From positions 186,001 to 250,000 of the forward strand of contig NZ_CADDWJ010000003.1 in the NCBI RefSeq assembly GCF_902809855.1: a stretch of 64,000 nt of DNA, given 5' to 3'. Of this stretch, positions 17,421-27,251 are shown piece by piece. Both the position numbers and the translations under genes were made by a program. A model generated the notes under the pieces. The model was not told the origin of the DNA. It made no database searches and saw only the letters and a program-made list of their open reading frames with translations. The first letter of the stretch is position 1. Each line of letters opens with the position of its first letter. The stretch is from Acinetobacter sp. Marseille-Q1618. Lineage in GTDB: Bacteria > Pseudomonadota > Gammaproteobacteria > Pseudomonadales > Moraxellaceae.

Positions 17421-19493
17421 TTATTGCTCTGGTAATTTAAAGTCAGATACAGATTGACGTAATGAATCTGCCATATTTGCCAACTCAGATACCGAACGTG
17501 CAGTATCGAACGTTGCAGTTGTAGTTTGAGAGGTAATCTCTTGTACAACGTTCATCGTATTCGCAATATGACCTGCTGAAGCTGACTGCAATTTGGCAGA
17601 TTCAGAGATGTTTTCAATCAATTTCGCCAAATTACTTGATACGTTTTGAATCTCATCCAAGGCAACACCAGCATCTTTTGCCAAGTTAGCACCACGAACA
17701 ACCTCAGAAGTCGTTTGCTCCATTGAGATAACAGCTTCGTTGGTATCGGTTTGAATAGTTTTTACCAATGTTTCAATCTGCTTGGTTGCTGATGCTGAAC
17801 GTTCAGCGAGACGCTGTACCTCATCGGCTACCACCGCAAAGCCTCGACCTGCTTCACCTGCCATCGATGCTTGAATCGCAGCATTTAATGCCAAGATATT
17901 CGTTTGGTCGGCAATATCGTTAATCAATGAGACAATGTTACCAATCTCTTGTGAAGACTCACCCAAACGTTTAATACGTTTAGATGTTTCTTGAATTTGC
18001 TCACGAATAGTATCCATACCTTCGATAGAACGGTTTACCACCTCAGCACCATTTGATGCAATTTGTACAGAACGTTGTGCTACGTCTGCTGATTCGGTTG
18101 CATTGGCAGATACGTGTTCAATAGATTGTGCAATTTCATTAATTGCTGAAGAAGCACCAGCAATTTCTTGCGCCTGATGCTCAGATGCTTCTGCAAGCTG
18201 GTTAGTAATAGACTGTGTATTTTGGGTATAGCTTGCAACTTCTTGAGAAGTTTCATTGATTCGAGATACCAGATCACGTAACTGGTCGATCGCAAAGTTA
18301 ATCGAATCGGCAATTGCTCCCGTAAAATCTTCCGATACTGTTGCATACGAACTTAAGTCACCATCTGCCAAGTCCGCAATTTCATCCAGTAATCGTAAAA
18401 TCGCATTTTGGTTACGGTCATATTCATCTTGTAAGCGTGTTACACGAACTTTATCAGCAGCACTACGCAATGTTAAAAGTTTAAATACAGAGAATAAGAA
18501 AACGCCTAACGCAATTAACAAGATTGCACCGAGTATGAAACTCAATACACTTGAACTACCACTTAAATTATTTAAATCTTTTAAAAGTTGATCAGATTTT
18601 GTAAAAATATCACTAGATGCTTGACGTACTTTGACAATTTTTGCTGAGTTTTGTGAAATGTTATTTGATGCTGTTTTTAACACATCATTATAATCAGTTT
18701 TAATACTTTCTAATGACTCACGCATAGACGGTTGATCAATACGAGCAACACCAAGCTCTGTATTTCCGTTGAGTTGAGCTTCTAGATATGCACCAAAAGT
18801 ATCAGTATCAGCATTAAAGTCATCTGCCATTGCACTCGCATTTTCAGAACCACTCAATACTGAAGAAATAGAACGTAAAATACGTTCAGCAATGAATACT
18901 TGGTTTTTTGCGATAACCACCTGAGAACTCGGCATATTTTCGCTGGTCATTTGATTGACCATCAGGTTGTATTCTGCCTGAATCCCTGGAATAGCCTCAC
19001 TCATGGTTAAGTTAGTATCATACAACTTATTAATTACTTTTTGTTCTGATGCAATCAAAGTAATATCATTAGATACATCAAACCATAATTTCTCAACTTT
19101 TTCCATTTCTGCATTTGATGAGTGAATATCTTTCACTGTTTCCAAGTTTTCATCAAATTTCTTTTGTGAAGCAACAAGTTCTTTAATCGCCTCTTCTTTA
19201 CCTGAGGCTGTAGCTTCAGTTGCTTGGCGTGACATCGTTTGTGAAAGTAGTTTTAACTCACCAATACTACGTGTTAAGTCGTTGTTTCGTGGAACACTAT
19301 ATAACAATGTAAGCAAACAAATGACAGCAACTACCATCGTTACAAAAGCTGCAATAATATACGGCTTGGATTTATCGCTTTCACCAAATAACTTAGAAAA
19401 CTGATCCAATCGTGCTTGCAACTTAGATGCTGCAGCAGGATTGTTCTTCTGCGTGTTTTCAGATGTGTTTTTCTTTTTTAGCTTAAAGCCCAT
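17421..19493 (-). CDS. pilJ: PilJ methyl-accepting chemotaxis protein
   Basis: PilJ is the chemoreceptor of the Pil-Chp system and senses surface contact or pilus state at the inner membrane. The 690-residue protein has a short cytoplasmic N terminus rich in Lys and Asn, membrane segments at about 45-66 and 316-340, a periplasmic PilJ-type helical domain between them, a HAMP-like region, and the cytoplasmic signalling hairpin with [20 protein letters not shown] and [18 protein letters not shown] (about 527-566). The hairpin tip has the canonical kinase-contact sequence. It is preceded by pilI and followed after a 136-base gap by chpA. Confidence 0.96.
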   Translation of the reverse strand: MGFKLKKKNTSENTQKNNPAAASKLQARLDQFSKLFGESDKSKPYIIAAFVTMVVAVICLLTLLYSVPRNNDLTRSIGELKLLSQTMSRQATEATASGKEEAIKELVASQKKFDENLETVKDIHSSNAEMEKVEKLWFDVSNDITLIASEQKVINKLYDTNLTMSEAIPGIQAEYNLMVNQMTSENMPSSQVVIAKNQVFIAERILRSISSVLSGSENASAMADDFNADTDTFGAYLEAQLNGNTELGVARIDQPSMRESLESIKTDYNDVLKTASNNISQNSAKIVKVRQASSDIFTKSDQLLKDLNNLSGSSSVLSFILGAILLIALGVFLFSVFKLLTLRSAADKVRVTRLQDEYDRNQNAILRLLDEIADLADGDLSSYATVSEDFTGAIADSINFAIDQLRDLVSRINETSQEVASYTQNTQSITNQLAEASEHQAQEIAGASSAINEIAQSIEHVSANATESADVAQRSVQIASNGAEVVNRSIEGMDTIREQIQETSKRIKRLGESSQEIGNIVSLINDIADQTNILALNAAIQASMAGEAGRGFAVVADEVQRLAERSASATKQIETLVKTIQTDTNEAVISMEQTTSEVVRGANLAKDAGVALDEIQNVSSNLAKLIENISESAKLQSASAGHIANTMNVVQEITSQTTTATFDTARSVSELANMADSLRQSVSDFKLPEQ

Positions 19494-19542
19494 TCAGCTT
19501 CTCCCCGAAACGCGTAACTTAACATTAAGCGTAGAAATTCGT

Positions 19543-20076
19543 TTATATAAATTTTTCCGATGCATTCATGTACTTAGGATCTTTCAACAACTGACTAAAT
19601 AAGAATATATTCCATGCACGATTATGCTGTTGGAAATACCCTTGACAGTAGGTTTGTAGTTTTTTCTCTAAATTGTTATTTTCTGAAAAAAAACCTTTCT
19701 TATTAAAATGTTGAATCCCCAAAACCTGATCTACAATCAACCCCACATAATGATCATTATGGCTGATGCATAAAACTTTTTGTGTTGGTGTAAACTGACT
19801 TCTTTGTCCAGAAATAAAATATGTCAAATCCGAAACAGACAGTAAACGCCCCCGAATATTTGCTAATCCTTTCACCCAGTTTTGCACATTTGGAACTGAG
19901 GTACATTTGGGTGGATAAATTACTTCGGTGACTTCACCTAGTGGAGCAACAAAATATTGCCCCATCATTTCAAATGCAATGCCTGACCATCTATTTACTT
20001 CACTTTCTTTATCAACGTAGTTTTGATTTCCACGTTTTGATAATCGAAGTAATTCGATAAATCCATTTGCTGCCAT
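19543..20076 (-). CDS. pilI: PilI CheW-like coupling protein
   Basis: PilI couples the receptor PilJ to the kinase ChpA. The 177-residue protein carries a CheW domain with GIAFEMMGQYFVAPLGEVTEV, KGLANIRGRLLSVSDL (the conserved N-x-R-G of CheW) and YVGLIVDQVLG. The start ATG at 20076 lies two bases after the pilH stop, so the genes are probably translationally coupled. It is the third gene of the pilGHIJ-chpA set. Confidence 0.95.
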   Translation of the reverse strand: MAANGFIELLRLSKRGNQNYVDKESEVNRWSGIAFEMMGQYFVAPLGEVTEVIYPPKCTSVPNVQNWVKGLANIRGRLLSVSDLTYFISGQRSQFTPTQKVLCISHNDHYVGLIVDQVLGIQHFNKKGFFSENNNLEKKLQTYCQGYFQQHNRAWNIFLFSQLLKDPKYMNASEKFI

Positions 20077-20078
20077 AA

Positions 20079-20447
20079 TTATCCCGCAGTGAGATGTTGT
20101 TTAATCACATTGATTAAAACATTCTCATCAATAGGTTTAGTTAAGTAATCACAAGCCCCTTGGCGTTTTCCCCAAACACGGTCTGTGTCTTGATCTTTAG
20201 TACTTACAATAACAACAGGAATATGTTTGGTTGTAGCACCACGTGCAATCTGTCGAGTTGCCTGAAAACCATTTACCCCAGGCATCACCACATCCATTAA
20301 AACCAAATCTGGCTGTTCAGCTTGCGCTAAAGTTACCCCATCTGCACCATTATTGGCTTCTAGAACATCATAACCGTGTTTACTTAAGATTTCTTTGAAA
20401 CGATACATCTCTGTAGGAGAGTCATCAACAATTAGAATTCGTGTCAT
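20079..20447 (-). CDS. pilH: PilH response regulator (single receiver domain)
   Basis: This 122-residue receiver domain has the acidic pocket D8/D9, phospho-acceptor D52 (LVLMDVVMPG), and K104 in YLTKP. It has no output domain. In Pseudomonas PilH counteracts PilG, acting as phosphate sink or as regulator of pilus retraction, and is phosphorylated by ChpA. Position between pilG and pilI supports the identification; it starts 27 bases after pilG. Confidence 0.95.
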   Translation of the reverse strand: MTRILIVDDSPTEMYRFKEILSKHGYDVLEANNGADGVTLAQAEQPDLVLMDVVMPGVNGFQATRQIARGATTKHIPVVIVSTKDQDTDRVWGKRQGACDYLTKPIDENVLINVIKQHLTAG

Positions 20448-20473
20448 TTTATTCCCCCATTCAGAATTTAATC

Positions 20474-20851
20474 TTAAACATGTTTCCGAATAGCATTTAA
20501 TAATTCATCTTTACTGAACGGCTTAGTCAAATACTCGTCAGAACCTACAACTTTACCTTTCGCCTGATCAAACAAACCATCTTTACTCGATAGCATAATC
20601 ACAGGAATATTTTGGTAATTTTGAGAGTTTTTAATGAGTGCACAGGTTTGATAACCATCCAATCGTGGCATCATAATATCAACAAAGACGATATCAGGAT
20701 TCGCATCAGCAATTTTTGAAAGTGCTTCAAAACCATCTACCGCAGTGATGACATCACATCCTTCACGTTGTAACAGCGTTTCAGCCGTGCGACGAATCGT
20801 CTTGGAATCATCAATGACCATGACTTTTAAATTTTGGAATTTTTCTTCCAT
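20474..20851 (-). CDS. pilG: PilG response regulator (single receiver domain)
   Basis: The first gene of the Pil-Chp set: a 125-residue receiver domain with D14/D15, phospho-acceptor D58 (IVFVDIMMPRLDG), and K110 in YLTKP. PilG is the CheY-like output that promotes pilus extension and surface signalling through cAMP in Pseudomonas. No DNA-binding output domain is present. The operon promoter should lie in the 280 bases upstream (20852-21134), where I could not pick out a confident consensus. Confidence 0.95.
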   Translation of the reverse strand: MEEKFQNLKVMVIDDSKTIRRTAETLLQREGCDVITAVDGFEALSKIADANPDIVFVDIMMPRLDGYQTCALIKNSQNYQNIPVIMLSSKDGLFDQAKGKVVGSDEYLTKPFSKDELLNAIRKHV

Positions 20852-21134
20852 CTAATGCCCTTCCCCATAACGTCAGAGTTGTTGAGACTCCGAATACATT
20901 TATTTTTCAAATTTAATTTATCAATCCTATTTAACATAGATTTGCGCTATTTATCAATCTCGATTTCACAGAAACTTCGGATTGGTGCTGAAATACGCTA
21001 CAAATCACCAATAAGTGTCAATTTATAGTTGATAAAGCAACTTATATTTTTAAAATGCATGATTAATCTGTAAACTATTTATCTATGCTATAAAAATTAT
21101 TAAATTAATGTTGCAGTTTTATTTGGGGAAAAGA

Positions 21135-21779
21135 ATGCTACAAACGGTTTCAAAGCATTTAAAATTTGCAAAATATTTTAAAATGTTTTGCAAAACTTGT
21201 TTTATGGGCGGATTAAATTTCATCATGCTCTCAACAAGCATGGCTGCTGATGCGCAGCCTAAAGCCGTTTGGTATCGTTATTATGATAAAGGTGTAGCAA
21301 ATATCAGCAGTACGGTCACTCCTGCACATATTCGTCATGGCTACGACGCTCTAGATGCCAACATGCAGGTCATTCGTCGAAATAAACCCTATGATGCTGA
21401 AAAAGATGCTCAACAATCTACGGTACGTGCAGCCCAAGCCAAACAATATGAGCAAGACGCTCGCCTAAAGCGTGCTTATGGCAATAGCTCAGTTGCTATC
21501 AATAAACGCAATGAACAACTTGCTAGCATTAAAAAGCAAATTTCTCTACAACAAGCCCAAGTAAAACAATTACAGAGTGATCGTTTGTTATTAAAAAGAC
21601 AGGAAATGGAACATTTTCGCAAAGGCTCAACCGTGCCTTTTGAGTTAAAACAATCGCTTAAATACAACAGTGATCGAATTGCTCAAACCAAAAACAATAT
21701 TGAGAATTTGCAGAAAAGTTATCAGAATACGCAAACTTACTACAACAACATTATTCAGCGTTTACAAGCGATGGAATGA
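21135..21779 (+). CDS. Exported coiled-coil protein, hypothetical
   Basis: I choose ATG 21135 because GGGGAAAAG lies just upstream; an earlier ATG at 21108 lacks a site. The N terminus (about residues 25-45) is moderately hydrophobic and ends in STSMAADA, consistent with an atypical long signal peptide. After it comes VWYRYYDKGVANISSTVTPAHIRHGYDAL, which resembles the DUF4124-type 'W-x-D-x-x-G' module in style, then a long charged helical region (about 100-210) rich in Gln, Lys and Asn that predicts a coiled coil. Function unknown. It sits alone between pilG (divergent) and proS. Confidence 0.7.
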   Translation: MLQTVSKHLKFAKYFKMFCKTCFMGGLNFIMLSTSMAADAQPKAVWYRYYDKGVANISSTVTPAHIRHGYDALDANMQVIRRNKPYDAEKDAQQSTVRAAQAKQYEQDARLKRAYGNSSVAINKRNEQLASIKKQISLQQAQVKQLQSDRLLLKRQEMEHFRKGSTVPFELKQSLKYNSDRIAQTKNNIENLQKSYQNTQTYYNNIIQRLQAME

Positions 21780-21984
21780 ATAATGTCTTGGTTATTTTCA
21801 CCTAATAAAGTTAAGCATTTACTAATCTAGCTATAAACCTTTCACACAAACACTTTAAAGATTTAAAGCCTTCCCTTCTTATTTCTTTGAATAATTTTTT
21901 TGTAAAAGCACATAATCAAATGTCCCCTTGTGGGTTTTATCGTATAATCTGCCTTTTAATGCTTAAAATTTTAGGATAGTTTCC

Positions 21985-23700
21985 ATGCGCGCGAGTCGCT
22001 TTTTATTTGCAACGTTAAGAGAAACCCCAAACGATGCTGAGGTTATTTCACATCAGCTTATGTTACGTGCGGGAATGATTCGTAAATTGGCTTCAGGTTT
22101 ATACACTTGGTTGCCGATGGGTGTACGTGTGCTCAATAAAGTTGAAGCGATTGTTCGTGAGGAAATGAATCGTGCAGGCTCTTTAGAAGTGTTAATGCCA
22201 GTTACTCAGCCTGCAGCATTGTGGGAAGAGTCGGGTCGCTATATCCAATATGGTCCTGAACTGTTACGCTTTAAAGATCGTCACAATAATGATTTTGTTT
22301 TAGGTCCAACACATGAAGAAGTCATTACTGATTTAGCACGTAATGAACTGAAAAGTTATAAGCAACTTCCTGCAAACTTTTATCAAATACAAACCAAATT
22401 CCGTGATGAAATCCGCCCACGTTTTGGTGTGATGCGTTCACGTGAATTCATCATGAAAGATGCCTATTCTTTCCATGTCGATCAAGCTTCTTTACAAGAA
22501 ACCTATGACGTGATGTACGATGCCTATTGTAAAATTTTCACACGTTTAGGTTTAAACTTCCGCCCTGTTCAAGCAGATACTGGTTCAATCGGTGGTTCAG
22601 GTTCTCATGAGTTCCACGTACTCGCATCAAGTGGTGAGGACGATATCGCTTTCTCTACAGAGTCGGATTATGCTGCTAACGTTGAAATGGCAGAAGCGGT
22701 ACTTGTAGGTGAGCGAGCTGCACCGACACAAGAATTAAAAATCGTAGATACACCAAACCAAAAAACGATTGATGATGTTTCTGCTTTCTTAGGAACTGAT
22801 CCTGCGCATTCAGTCAAAGCGTTGCTCGTACAAGGTATTGCTGATGACAAAGGTCATGTGCCTGTGGTGGCACTATTCCTTCGTGGAGATCATGAACTCA
22901 ATGAAATCAAAGCAGAAAAACACCCTTTGATCGCAGCACCTTTAACATTTGCAACTGAAGCCCAACTTCAAGAAAATGGTTTAACAGCAGGATTCTGCGG
23001 CCCTCAAGGTTTGGTTGAAAAAGGTTTAACCGTAATTGTAGACCGTGCTGCTTCTGTGCTTTCAGACTTTGTTGCTGGTGCCAACGCAGTGGACAAACAC
23101 GTAACTGGTTTAAACTGGGAACGTGATGCACAATTCACTGAAGTGTCTGATTTACGCAATGTGGTTGAAGGTGATCCATCTCCAGATGGTAAAGGTACAA
23201 TCCTCATCAAACGTGGTATTGAAGTCGGTCATATTTTCCAACTTGGTCAAAAATACTCTGAAGCACTTGGCTGTAAAGTTTTAGGTGAGGATGGCAAACC
23301 ATTGGTAGTGACAATGGGCTGTTATGGTATCGGGGTAACTCGTGTTGTCGCTTCTGCGATTGAGCAAAATTTTGATGACAAAGGTATCATTTGGCCTGCT
23401 GCGATTGCACCTTTTGTAGTTGCAATTGTGCCAATGAACGCGCATAAGTCTCCTCGTACTTTAGAGGCTGCTGAAGCTTTATATGCTGAGTTACAGGCTG
23501 CTGGCTTTGATGTGTTACTTGATGATCGCAATGAGCGTCCAGGGGTAAAATTCTCTGACTTAGAGCTTACAGGAATTCCGCATCGTATCGTGATCGGTGA
23601 AAAAGGTTTAGACGCTGGAACTTTTGAATATAAAGGTCGCCGTGATGCTGAATCGGTCAATCTTTCCAAAGAGGAACTCTTGGCAAAAATTGCAAAATAA
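21985..23700 (+). CDS. proS: Prolyl-tRNA synthetase
   Basis: ProS charges tRNA-Pro. The 571-residue protein is the bacterial type, with class II motif 1 ([19 protein letters not shown]), motif 2 ([21 protein letters not shown]), an inserted editing domain between about residues 220 and 400 that edits Ala-tRNA-Pro, class II motif 3 ([18 protein letters not shown]) and a C-terminal anticodon-binding domain (about 470-571). A TATAAT hexamer at 21943-21948 may be the -10 element of its promoter. A terminator follows at 23716. Confidence 0.97.
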   Translation: MRASRFLFATLRETPNDAEVISHQLMLRAGMIRKLASGLYTWLPMGVRVLNKVEAIVREEMNRAGSLEVLMPVTQPAALWEESGRYIQYGPELLRFKDRHNNDFVLGPTHEEVITDLARNELKSYKQLPANFYQIQTKFRDEIRPRFGVMRSREFIMKDAYSFHVDQASLQETYDVMYDAYCKIFTRLGLNFRPVQADTGSIGGSGSHEFHVLASSGEDDIAFSTESDYAANVEMAEAVLVGERAAPTQELKIVDTPNQKTIDDVSAFLGTDPAHSVKALLVQGIADDKGHVPVVALFLRGDHELNEIKAEKHPLIAAPLTFATEAQLQENGLTAGFCGPQGLVEKGLTVIVDRAASVLSDFVAGANAVDKHVTGLNWERDAQFTEVSDLRNVVEGDPSPDGKGTILIKRGIEVGHIFQLGQKYSEALGCKVLGEDGKPLVVTMGCYGIGVTRVVASAIEQNFDDKGIIWPAAIAPFVVAIVPMNAHKSPRTLEAAEALYAELQAAGFDVLLDDRNERPGVKFSDLELTGIPHRIVIGEKGLDAGTFEYKGRRDAESVNLSKEELLAKIAK

Positions 23701-23715
23701 TTTTAAATGAGAATA

Positions 23716-23742
23716 AAAAATCCCGTTGAATGCGGGATTTTT
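23716..23742 (+). terminator. Terminator after proS
   Basis: AAAAATCCCG and CGGGATTTTT pair around a 7-base loop. The A and T tracts could serve both strands, ending proS and the convergent secreted-protein gene at 23764. Confidence 0.85.
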
Positions 23743-23763
23743 CATATTCAGATATTTAAGAAA

Positions 23764-24846
23764 TCAACAGAATTTAAGAGAGCCGTAGCAATTTTTTGCA
23801 GGACTTTGTCCAAAGTCAATTCCCTGAATATTAATTGGAGAACTAAATGCAATATTACCAATTGCTGTTGTTAAAGGTATCTCAATTTTTTGAGTAATTA
23901 CAGGGTTTTTAATAGATACTTCTGGCAAGGCTAACCACCAACCTTTTTGCGCCGCAATATTCCTAAAGCCTCCTTTTGCAATAGAAGGCCAATAAATATC
24001 TTGCTTTTGTAAACTTAAAGAGAAATCTTTTGTTCCATTACCATTTCCATCCTGCAACAAAATCTCATGAATTGCTCTTGCAGGCTGATCTACAAGATGA
24101 ACATTAGTAAGAGTCAAAGTAAGCCCTAATAATAATGGTACACTCGCTCGGGCTGTTAATGGACCAATATCACTAACAACAGAAGTCCTATTTAATACCA
24201 ATGGAATCCTTGTATCGTCAACTGTTGCTGTAGCTGAAACCCCACCCAAAAGACACCCTAAAACACATACACCAATATTTGTAATCTTACCACCAGTTAA
24301 ATTGATAGCAAGATCACCTGAAATTGAATTAATTCCCGTATCATCAGAAATATTGGATGTATTATTATTTGAGCCTAAAGATAGCTTTCCTAATGCTTCT
24401 AGTGAACCAAAACGAAAACCTGATATTTCTCGAGTTGCACTACTATCTGCATTTTTTACAGCAAACTCGATAAATGGATTCTTTAAAATTGCATCGCTTG
24501 CTGCATATTCTCCGTTCACTGGATTTATACCTGTTAATGCAACATTATCGATATCAATATCGCAACCCGCACCTTTAGATCCACCACAACCAAGCTGTAA
24601 TTTTTTAATATTCGCATTAATCGCAATTTCAGCCTCCATTCCTAATCTGTAAAAACTAAGACCTTGGCTAGAACTATCTGTTCTGGTCAGATTGTACAAA
24701 GCTTGTCCTTGCGTTGCAGATAATTCCTCATCCGTCATTTGAACTAATTGTGTATTTTGATGATTTGAATCAACAGAATTTTCTACTTGGTTTGCATAAG
24801 TTAAAGATGCAAACATAGACAACATGAAAATAGATAGTTTTTTCAT
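23764..24846 (-). CDS. Secreted protein, DEELS-GQ family (360 aa)
   Basis: The protein starts with the signal peptide MKKLSIFMLSMFASLTYA, then after about 20 residues the motif MTDEELSATQGQALYNL, a block with INANIKKLQLGCGG and CDIDIDNV, and a long region rich in beta-forming residues, Asn, Thr and Gly. It ends NCYGSLKFC. Its N-terminal block and C-terminal tail match the 470-residue protein encoded upstream (25020-26432), so the two are paralogues. AGGA lies upstream of ATG 24846. In Acinetobacter, proteins with this motif have been annotated as DUF6160 or Fil 'pilus system' proteins; I recall this and could not check it. Function unknown; surface or periplasmic location inferred. Confidence 0.75.
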   Translation of the reverse strand: MKKLSIFMLSMFASLTYANQVENSVDSNHQNTQLVQMTDEELSATQGQALYNLTRTDSSSQGLSFYRLGMEAEIAINANIKKLQLGCGGSKGAGCDIDIDNVALTGINPVNGEYAASDAILKNPFIEFAVKNADSSATREISGFRFGSLEALGKLSLGSNNNTSNISDDTGINSISGDLAINLTGGKITNIGVCVLGCLLGGVSATATVDDTRIPLVLNRTSVVSDIGPLTARASVPLLLGLTLTLTNVHLVDQPARAIHEILLQDGNGNGTKDFSLSLQKQDIYWPSIAKGGFRNIAAQKGWWLALPEVSIKNPVITQKIEIPLTTAIGNIAFSSPINIQGIDFGQSPAKNCYGSLKFC

Positions 24847-24974
24847 GAGCTTATCAATCCTTTCATTTTTGTTTTACATTTCTCATTTTTGAGCAATTAT
24901 GTTAGATTTTCTACATAATAAAATTACCATAAAAATTTATAGTAATTATGTTTTTCAGATAAATGACATAAAAA

Positions 24975-24994
24975 AAGCACCATAAATGGTGCTT
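24975..24994 (-). terminator. Terminator after the 470-residue secreted protein gene
   Basis: AAGCACCA and TGGTGCTT pair around TAAA, with A runs on both sides. It lies about 25 bases after the stop at 25020. The gene at 23764-24846 therefore probably has its own promoter. Confidence 0.85.
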
Positions 24995-25019
24995 AAAAAA
25001 ATTCCAATCAATATTAACA

Positions 25020-26432
25020 TTAACAAAATCTAAGGGTTCCATAGCAGTTACGGTAGGGTGCCTGTAATAGCACCGCATTACCATTTCTAGCATCGTTACT
25101 ATTAACAATATTTTGTACAAAAGTAGTTGTTCTATCAGAGATATTTAATTTAAATCCATTTGGAATATACATTGCCCAACCCGCAGTTACAGGCGCTTGA
25201 TATCCTGGATATTGAATACTTTGCTTTTGTAAAGACAAGCCAAAAACATCAGATTTTACTTCTAGTTGATGTACATTACTCAAATTATATGGCAATTGAT
25301 ATGTATTATTATTTAAACTTGTGACTGAAGTATTTAAACCTTCTGCTAACTGGCTAGTAATTTTATTTCCCGCACTTGTTTTAATAAGCCCTAATACTAA
25401 GTTTAACAAACCTGATCCAAAAACATTAGTTGTTCTAGATATTTGCATTGAATCTGTAATTGACTTGACAACCCCCCCAGATCCCATTCCCAAATTAGCA
25501 TTTAATACAAAAGCTTGTGATTGACGATTTCCAGAAACCGTAACAGGTAAATTCGTTCTTTTTACCCCAGCAAATTTGATCGTAAGTTGTTTAAACTGAG
25601 CACAAGCAACAATCAAAATACATTCTGTTGCATTATCTAAACCTAAATATCTATAATCTGCCATTCCCTGATATGAACTTTGACCATTTATATCAGGACA
25701 TAATCCTGGGGATTTACAGGTTACAGCGACATCCTCTAAATTATTTGGTAAATTTCCAGGCATATCTCCCTGTCCTTGCATTTCTAAATCAGCAAAACCT
25801 GTTAAATATCCACTAAAAGTAGCTAAGTTTCCGAAACTTAGAGGACCTTCAACTTGGGCTGCCCCAATTCGAACTCCTACAACTTCACGAGTAGATGCGT
25901 TATCTGCATTTTTGATTGCAAACTGGAAAAATGGATTTGTTAAATTAAAATCTTTCATCTGTGATTGAGCTTGATCACCTAAAGTTGTTTCCTGAACTGC
26001 GCCATTGGGCTGACGTACATCAGTTTTAGGCAAGGTGATACAAGTTCCTGATGAATTTGCGATACAACCAAATGAAACATCAGAAATATCAATATCGCAC
26101 TTATCCTTACCATTTATACCGCCACAACCTAACTGTAGGGATTTCATATTTGCATTTAGGGCAATATTTGCTTCCATACTTAATGTATAGAATGATAATC
26201 CACCTTGCTCTTGTCGATTTAAAGAATATAAGGCTTGTCCCTGCACTTCAGAAAGTTCATCATCACTCATTTTCACTAGCGTTTGAAGATTTACATCAGC
26301 TAAATCAGGAGCAATATTATTGGCTTGAATAAAATCTTGGGTTGTTCCTTCACTTACAGTCAAGTCAGTCGCATGAACACAAGTCAATGATATAAATGTT
26401 GAAAATATAAATAATACAGAAAACCTTCTCAT
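25020..26432 (-). CDS. Secreted protein, DEELS-GQ family (470 aa)
   Basis: Signal peptide of about 21 residues (MRRFSVLFIFSTFISLTCVHA), then MSDDELSEVQGQALYSL, then ANIALNANMKSLQLGCGG and DKCDIDISDVSFGC, and a long region of predicted beta structure with several Cys. Near the C terminus it has LPYNLSNVHQLEVKS, GLSLQKQSIQYPGY, GWAMYIPNGFKLNI and ends RNCYGTLRFC. The last 90 residues align closely with the truncated copy at 26606-26932. AAGGATGG lies about six bases before the ATG. There is an own terminator downstream. Probably exported to the periplasm or outer surface; molecular role unknown. Confidence 0.75.
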   Translation of the reverse strand: MRRFSVLFIFSTFISLTCVHATDLTVSEGTTQDFIQANNIAPDLADVNLQTLVKMSDDELSEVQGQALYSLNRQEQGGLSFYTLSMEANIALNANMKSLQLGCGGINGKDKCDIDISDVSFGCIANSSGTCITLPKTDVRQPNGAVQETTLGDQAQSQMKDFNLTNPFFQFAIKNADNASTREVVGVRIGAAQVEGPLSFGNLATFSGYLTGFADLEMQGQGDMPGNLPNNLEDVAVTCKSPGLCPDINGQSSYQGMADYRYLGLDNATECILIVACAQFKQLTIKFAGVKRTNLPVTVSGNRQSQAFVLNANLGMGSGGVVKSITDSMQISRTTNVFGSGLLNLVLGLIKTSAGNKITSQLAEGLNTSVTSLNNNTYQLPYNLSNVHQLEVKSDVFGLSLQKQSIQYPGYQAPVTAGWAMYIPNGFKLNISDRTTTFVQNIVNSNDARNGNAVLLQAPYRNCYGTLRFC

Positions 26433-26605
26433 GTGATCACCATCCTTGTTTTATCGTCCAAAACCTTTTGACAATTATTTATTTTTTACATTTTATAAAA
26501 TTAACATAAAACAACAAAAATAAACATTGATTGTTTAAATTTCCGATAAAGATCACAAAATCTACTAAAATAGCATAACAACATGTATATTATTTTTATT
26601 TTTAA

Positions 26606-26968
26606 TTAACAGAATGTTAAGCTTCCATAACAGTTGCGATATGGCGCTTGAAGCATGGTAATGTTGCCATTTCGTGCATCAGGTAAACTTGAAATATTAT
26701 TGACTAAATTACTTAATTTATCATTGATATTTAGAGTAAAGGCATCTGGTAAATACATACTCCACCCTTTATTCACAGCAGAAGCATAATTTGGATATTG
26801 CAAAGACTGTTTAGATAAGGCTATTCCAAAGTTTTTAGAATCTACTTCCAATTGATGAACATTATTTAAGTTAAATGGCAGTTGATAACTATTTAACCAC
26901 TGGTGAATTTGAGTAGATGAATAACCACTCATATTTTGCCCTGCGAGCCCATTTGCTAAATCTAGTTT
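26606..26968 (-). pseudogene. C-terminal remnant of a DEELS-GQ family gene
   Basis: The reading frame encodes a C terminus nearly parallel to that of the 470-residue paralogue: LPFNLNNVHQLEVDS, KQSLQYPNYA, GWSMYLPDAFTLNIND, ARNGN and RNCYGSLTFC. Reading upstream of the first Met (26932), similarity continues for about 11 codons (DLANGLAGQN) and then hits an in-frame stop (TAA) near 26970. There is no signal peptide, motif or ribosome site, so the first two thirds or more of the gene are missing. The break lies about 230 bases from the insertion sequence, so the element did not cut it at its present edge; a deletion or recombination between paralogues is more likely. Confidence 0.85.
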
Positions 26969-27165
26969 AATTTATATCTGCCAAAGTAAGAAGATGCTAA
27001 TGCTACTAGCACAAAATTGATAAATATAATAATCGCTATATTTCACTTTAAAATCACAATTATTTTTACTCGTACTTTAAGAGCTATTATCATAAAATAA
27101 TAATTAAAATTCCAAACTTATATTAAAATAACTACCTACTCAACTTGTAGATTTTTTTATAAAAA

Positions 27166-27185
27166 AAGCGCTATCAATAGCGCTT
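27166..27185 (-). terminator. Terminator cut off from its gene by an insertion sequence
   Basis: AAGCGCTA and TAGCGCTT pair around TCAA, with seven A on the left giving a U tract in minus-strand RNA. It sits 12 bases from the left end of the insertion sequence. Without the insertion it would lie about 20 bases past the stop codon of the 761-residue gene, which now lies at 28517. Confidence 0.8.
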
Positions 27186-27197
27186 ATAATTAAATTC

Positions 27198-27225
27198 TGT
27201 CCCATCCTAAATAAAGTTGACACTT
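27198..27225. repeat. Left terminal inverted repeat of the insertion sequence
   Basis: About 28 bases starting TGTCCCATCC, matching the inverted right end at 28477-28504 at most positions, with the inner part GTTGACACTT identical. Confidence 0.85.
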
Positions 27226-27251
27226 TTCATTGTTAAATTATGGAGAGTGTT

